This document shows, one piece after another, positions 60,548-64,000 of a stretch of DNA of 64,000 nucleotides. This DNA comes from Opitutaceae bacterium TAV5. Lineage in GTDB: Bacteria > Verrucomicrobiota > Verrucomicrobiia > Opitutales > Opitutaceae. How positions within the stretch are numbered: the stretch's first letter is position 1; each line of letters begins with the position of its first letter. The position numbers and the translations under genes were made by a program. Under the pieces are notes generated by a model. It searched no databases. It was not told where the DNA came from and saw nothing but the letters and a program-made list of their open reading frames with translations. The stretch is from contig CP007053.1 in NCBI GenBank assembly GCA_000242935.3, forward strand, positions 7,177,001 through 7,241,000, written 5' to 3'.

Positions 60548-60928
60548 ATGAATCTCCCGTTTCCGTTCCCGATCTTCCTCGCACCTTTCCTCATCCTTTT
60601 CGAGGCGCTGCAACTCGTCGCCGCCGAACGCTACCTCGGCGCCCGGCAGGCCGAAACCGGCATCGATCCGCGCGACATGCCGCTGTCCGAAATCCGCGCC
60701 TTCCTCTGGAGCGCCGGCATCATCTGCACCTGGCTGTGGATGCTCTCCTCGCTCCTGTTCGAACCCGGCCGCACCCAGGTCGTCGCCATGCTGCTGGCCT
60801 CGATGGTCGGCTACTCGCTGCGCCGCAACTGCTCGCGCCGCTGGGTGCTCCCCATCATGACCGGCGAGGCGGCCGTCCGCATCGGCATGCTCATGTCGCT
60901 CCTCACCATCGCCTGGCGCAGCATCTGA
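60548..60928 (+). CDS. Small hypothetical membrane protein
   Basis: 126 residues with about three hydrophobic segments: FPIFLAPFLILFEALQLVAA, AFLWSAGIICTWLWMLSSLL and VVAMLLASMVGYSL. A fourth weaker one is near the C-terminus (IGMLMSLLTIAW). No known family recognised. It is in the plus-strand run with the amidase and the coiled-coil protein, so a role in envelope or peptidoglycan maintenance is possible but not shown. Confidence 0.55.
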   Translation: MNLPFPFPIFLAPFLILFEALQLVAAERYLGARQAETGIDPRDMPLSEIRAFLWSAGIICTWLWMLSSLLFEPGRTQVVAMLLASMVGYSLRRNCSRRWVLPIMTGEAAVRIGMLMSLLTIAWRSI

Positions 60929-60986
60929 CGGAGGCCCCCCTCCCCCCCTCCGGCCTCCCCCGGGGAGGGGAAGCCCTGTTTCCCGC

Positions 60987-61472
60987 GTGAATTTTCCCGA
61001 GACATCCTGCCCGTCGCCCAACCACGCCGCGCCGCCCGCCTGCCCGGCGCACGAACAGCTCGGCGTCTGCTTCCACCACAGCGTGATGCCGTTTGCCGAA
61101 ACCGTCGCGCACATGCTCCGCCCCGAATCGCAGGTCAGCTACCACGTCCTCATCGCGCCCGACGGCGCCCGCGCCCGGCTCGTGGCCGACGAACATATCG
61201 CCTGGCACGCCGGCGCCTCGACGTTTCTCGGTCGCTCCCGTTGCAACGACTTCCTCCTCGGCGTCGCCTTCGCCGGGGACACCCGCGCCGCTCCGCTCGC
61301 CGATGCCCAGATCGCCAGCGCCCTCGACTGGCTCGCCCCGCGCTGGGCCGTCCGCCACTGGACGCCCGCCGTCATGATCGACCACCGCCAGATCGCTCCC
61401 GGCCGCAAGGATGACCTCGCTCCGGCCGAATGGCTCCGTCTGCTCGCCGCCATCCGCGCCCGTTTCGGATAA
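60987..61472 (+). CDS. AmpD-like N-acetylmuramoyl-L-alanine amidase
   Basis: 161 residues of the Amidase_2 fold. Zinc ligands are His30 or His31 (CFHHS), His133 in MIDHRQIAPGRKDD and the final Asp143, with the WHAGAS segment at 73-78; all are intact. It cleaves the bond between MurNAc and the stem peptide of peptidoglycan fragments. There is no signal peptide, so it probably recycles anhydro-muropeptides in the cytoplasm, like AmpD. The substrate size cannot be seen. Confidence 0.85.
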   Translation: MNFPETSCPSPNHAAPPACPAHEQLGVCFHHSVMPFAETVAHMLRPESQVSYHVLIAPDGARARLVADEHIAWHAGASTFLGRSRCNDFLLGVAFAGDTRAAPLADAQIASALDWLAPRWAVRHWTPAVMIDHRQIAPGRKDDLAPAEWLRLLAAIRARFG

Positions 61473-61527
61473 TTCCTTGAGTTGCAGCGGACGCCCGCAC
61501 CTGTTTGATGCCCCGACCAGAGCCGTC

Positions 61528-63138
61528 ATGAACACCACACCCGAAGCCGCCCCCGGATTGCCCAAGCTGCCGTTCTTCATCGCGGATGCCATCCTCCTTG
61601 CCGCCGCCTTTTTTGTCGCGCAACGCGGGGGCACTCCCATCGAGACGCCTCCGCTGCTGGTCGTCGCCTTTTGCGTGGGCCTCGGCGCCGTCCTCACCGT
61701 GGTCCCGTTCTGGACCGACTACGTGCGCCGCCGGGAAGACGCCCTCCGCGAGCGCGAGGACGCCCTGCAAACGCTCGCCCGCTCCACCACCTCCACCGCC
61801 GAGCAGGTGGGCATCGCCGCCGCCTCGCTCCATACCATTTCGGAAAACCTCCACCGCGCCGCCCACGCCGCCGAGCAGCTCCCCCGGCAGCTCCAGGAAA
61901 AAATCGACCGCTTCAAGGAACACCTCGCCGCCAGCGAAAGCGACTCGCTCGACGCCCTCCAGCAGGAGATCGCCAGCCTTCGCTCCAGCGAAAGCGAAAA
62001 GCTCGATACGCTCCTCGAACGGATCACCACCACCGCCGTCGGGCTCGCCAGCACCGCGGCCACGCTCGCCGATGCCGACGCCGCCATCCGCAACCAGATC
62101 GAAAGTTACGCCGCCCGGTTCCCCCGTCTCGACGAACTCACCGACCTGCTCGCCCGCATCGAGGAAGCCGACGCCCGCCTGCGCGCCACCGCCGGTTCCC
62201 TCGCCGAGCAGACCGCTGCCGCCACCACCGCCGCCAGCGTCACTCCCGCGGGACGCACCCGGCTCGGCCGCGGCCTGCGCAGCCTGATCTCCGGCGCCAC
62301 TCCCGGCGCTCCCGCCGGCCCGGCCACCACCGAAGACGACGTCTCCGAAGCCGCCCCGGAAAGTGACGACGGTGACAGCCCCGAGGCCGATGCGCCTTCC
62401 GAGACCCCTTCCGCGCCTCCTCCCTCTCCGCCGCCGTCTGCTCCCTCGGGCAAAACGCCCTCTCCGAAATCCTCCGCTCGCAAATCAGCGAAGCACAAAC
62501 CGGCTCCCCCGCCCGAACCGCAACCCGGGCCCGAACCGCAGCCGGAGTCCCGGCAGGAATCCGCTCCCGCCGACGAAGACGAACCTGCCGCGCCGGAGGA
62601 CGAACCCGCGGACGAATCACCCGACGCTGCCGATGCTGCCTCTGATGCTGACGACACCGCTACCGACGCTGGCGCAGCGGCAGAGGGCGCCGACGATGAT
62701 GAAGCGTCTTCCGAATCCGGTCCCGAATCCGAACCTGAACCGGAACCCGTGCCGGAACCGAAATCCAGGCCTGCTCCGCGTCGCGCCGCGGCAGTCAGGG
62801 AAGACCCGGCTCCCGGTCTCTTCGACGATCCCGCGTTTCACGAATTGCCCGCCGCTCCCAGCCGCTCGCTGTCGAGCGATGGCGCCACCCGGCTCATCGC
62901 CACCGCCTACATCGGCATCGGCAACAAACTCTATATCCGCGGCGAGGGCCCCGGCCTGCGTCCCGACAAGGGGGTGCCGCTCCAGTTCATCTCGATCGGC
63001 AAGTGGCGCTGGGAGACCGGCGAGGCCACCGGGCCGGTGCGCGTCCGCCTCTACAAAAACGACCAGATCGAATGCGCCGCGCTCGGCGAATTCGAACTCA
63101 CGCCCGGCCACCTGCACGAGGTCAGCGCGACGTTCTGA
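61528..63138 (+). CDS. Membrane-anchored coiled-coil protein with acidic low-complexity linker
   Basis: 536 residues from the ATG at 61528. Two N-terminal membrane segments (IADAILLAAAFFVAQRGGTP; LLVVAFCVGLGAVLTVVPFW) precede a coiled coil (residues about 66-240, with RREDALREREDALQTLA). An acidic Pro/Glu/Asp-rich linker of about 160 residues (EPEPEPVPEPK, EAAPESDDGDSPEADAPSE) then leads to a C-terminal globular domain (TRLIATAYIGIGNKLYIRGE; FISIGKWRWETGEATGPVRV) of unknown family. It looks like a scaffold that carries a sensor-like end domain. No function assigned. Confidence 0.6.
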   Translation: MNTTPEAAPGLPKLPFFIADAILLAAAFFVAQRGGTPIETPPLLVVAFCVGLGAVLTVVPFWTDYVRRREDALREREDALQTLARSTTSTAEQVGIAAASLHTISENLHRAAHAAEQLPRQLQEKIDRFKEHLAASESDSLDALQQEIASLRSSESEKLDTLLERITTTAVGLASTAATLADADAAIRNQIESYAARFPRLDELTDLLARIEEADARLRATAGSLAEQTAAATTAASVTPAGRTRLGRGLRSLISGATPGAPAGPATTEDDVSEAAPESDDGDSPEADAPSETPSAPPPSPPPSAPSGKTPSPKSSARKSAKHKPAPPPEPQPGPEPQPESRQESAPADEDEPAAPEDEPADESPDAADAASDADDTATDAGAAAEGADDDEASSESGPESEPEPEPVPEPKSRPAPRRAAAVREDPAPGLFDDPAFHELPAAPSRSLSSDGATRLIATAYIGIGNKLYIRGEGPGLRPDKGVPLQFISIGKWRWETGEATGPVRVRLYKNDQIECAALGEFELTPGHLHEVSATF

Positions 63139-63186
63139 TACCGGTATCCCGAATGCCCTGAACCGTGGGGGTGCAATCCTTCCCGC

Positions 63187-64000
63187 TCACACCCGTGCCA
63201 GTTCCGCCAGCGTCCGCGCCACCGCGCCCTGGTTCGCCCGGTGCCACCCCTCGCCCGCCGCGCCCATCCGCGCTCTCGCGGCCGGGTCCGCCAGCAACGC
63301 CCGCACCGCCTCGCCCAGCGCCGCCGCGTTTTCCACGCGCCGCGCCGCGCCGCATTCCAGCAACTCGCGCGTGATCTGCCGGAAATTCGCCATGCCCGGC
63401 CCGAGCAGCAACGGCTTGCCCAGCGCCGCCGCCTCGACCGGCGTCTGTCCCTCCGTGTGCGGCGGCAGGCTTTTGCCGACAAACACCACCGTGGCCACCT
63501 GCACCAGCCGGCGCAGTTCGCCCGTCGTGTCGGCCAGCGTCACCTCGCACGGCCCCGCCGCCTTCCCGCGCGAGCGCACGCTGTACGCCACTCCGCTGCC
63601 GGCCAGCAGCGGCTCGATCTCGCCACGCCGTTCCGCATGACGGGGTACCAGCAGCAACCGGCACGCCACTCCCGCCGCCCGCAACTCCGCAAACGCCGCC
63701 AGCAACGCCGCCTCCTCGCCCGGCCACGTCGAGGCGCCCGCGATCACCGGCTCGCCCGGATCGGCCGGATCGACAGCAAAACCCAGTTCCGCCCGCAACG
63801 CCGTCACCTCCGCCTCTGCCAGTCGCGGCACCGCGAGATCGAGCTTGATGTTGCCCGTCACCGCGACCCGCTCCGCCGGGACGCCCAGCGCCCGGAATCG
63901 CTCCGCGTCGCCCTCCGATGCCGCCAGCACCCGCGTCAACCCGCGCAACATCAATCCCGCCAAGGGACGCACCCGCTGCATCCGCCGGAAACTGCGGTCG
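63187..64000 (-). CDS. waaA: Kdo transferase, 3' part (cut by window edge)
   Basis: The last 271 or so residues of a KdtA/WaaA-type glycosyltransferase that adds Kdo to lipid A. Visible features are VAVTGNIKLDLAVPRL, PVIAGASTWPGEEAALLAAF, VPRHAERRGEIEPLLAGSG and VVFVGKSLPPHTEGQTPVEA, in the order typical for the C-terminal Rossmann-like domain. The N-terminal acceptor domain and start lie beyond the right edge. This supports a Gram-negative envelope with lipopolysaccharide. Confidence 0.9.
   Translation of the reverse strand, partial: DRSFRRMQRVRPLAGLMLRGLTRVLAASEGDAERFRALGVPAERVAVTGNIKLDLAVPRLAEAEVTALRAELGFAVDPADPGEPVIAGASTWPGEEAALLAAFAELRAAGVACRLLLVPRHAERRGEIEPLLAGSGVAYSVRSRGKAAGPCEVTLADTTGELRRLVQVATVVFVGKSLPPHTEGQTPVEAAALGKPLLLGPGMANFRQITRELLECGAARRVENAAALGEAVRALLADPAARARMGAAGEGWHRANQGAVARTLAELARV

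Noticed and set aside
1-64000. CRISPR arrays, tRNA or rRNA genes
   Set aside because: No regularly spaced direct repeats, cloverleaf candidates or rRNA-like segments were noticed by eye; a tRNAscan run would settle tRNAs.

Overview
The window looks like part of a chromosome from an Opitutaceae-type member of the Verrucomicrobiota. This is inferred from high GC, two secreted proteins with PEP-CTERM anchors, large-domain prepilin-like proteins lying inside sugar-degradation loci, few strong Shine-Dalgarno sites, LacI regulators scattered among glycoside hydrolases, and many palindromic intergenic repeats. No tRNA, rRNA or CRISPR array was seen.

Left end (1-600): a higBA toxin-antitoxin pair, with higA cut by the window edge and a 9-bp-arm palindrome just upstream of higB.

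707-31467 is a long accessory region for plant polysaccharide use. It holds two GH115-like alpha-glucuronidase-type proteins, a pair of near-identical secreted beta-helix (pectate-lyase-fold) proteins, two PEP-CTERM proteins, two pseudopilins, a LamG/DUF1961-like protein, an MGH1/GH63-type hydrolase and a mannonate dehydratase (uxuA). It also holds an SDR reductase, an RraA-type aldolase, an AraC regulator and an MFS transporter - beta-helix hydrolase - sialate O-acetylesterase operon. Two LacI regulators sit here; one has a near-perfect palindromic operator at its own promoter, and related palindromes occur between the MGH1-type gene and the second GH115-like gene. Together these suggest release of (methyl)glucuronic acid or related sugars from hemicellulose and catabolism through the mannonate branch, without SusC/SusD.

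31633-56500 is mostly core: an inositol-monophosphatase-family enzyme, glycogen phosphorylase, an IscA/ErpA-type protein, a BamE-like lipoprotein and a large AsmA-like protein. It continues with an RGG-rich protein of unknown function, a Na+/H+ antiporter, YjbQ, RapA, an M48 protease, a nuclease-fold protein, a LysR regulator, a TonB-dependent receptor, a DEAD-box helicase, FolE2 and a stand-alone Lrp-type sensor domain.

56560-64000 holds a small surface protein and a putative mobile element with about 30-bp terminal inverted repeats. After these come fabF, a small membrane protein, an AmpD-like amidase, a coiled-coil membrane protein and the 3' part of the Kdo transferase gene waaA.

The most interesting non-coding features are the shared LacI operators, two palindromic elements sitting in frame inside real genes (the MGH1-type hydrolase and rapA), a structured small-RNA candidate with its own terminator (about 36453-36561), and a broken glycoside-hydrolase remnant still overlapping uxuA.
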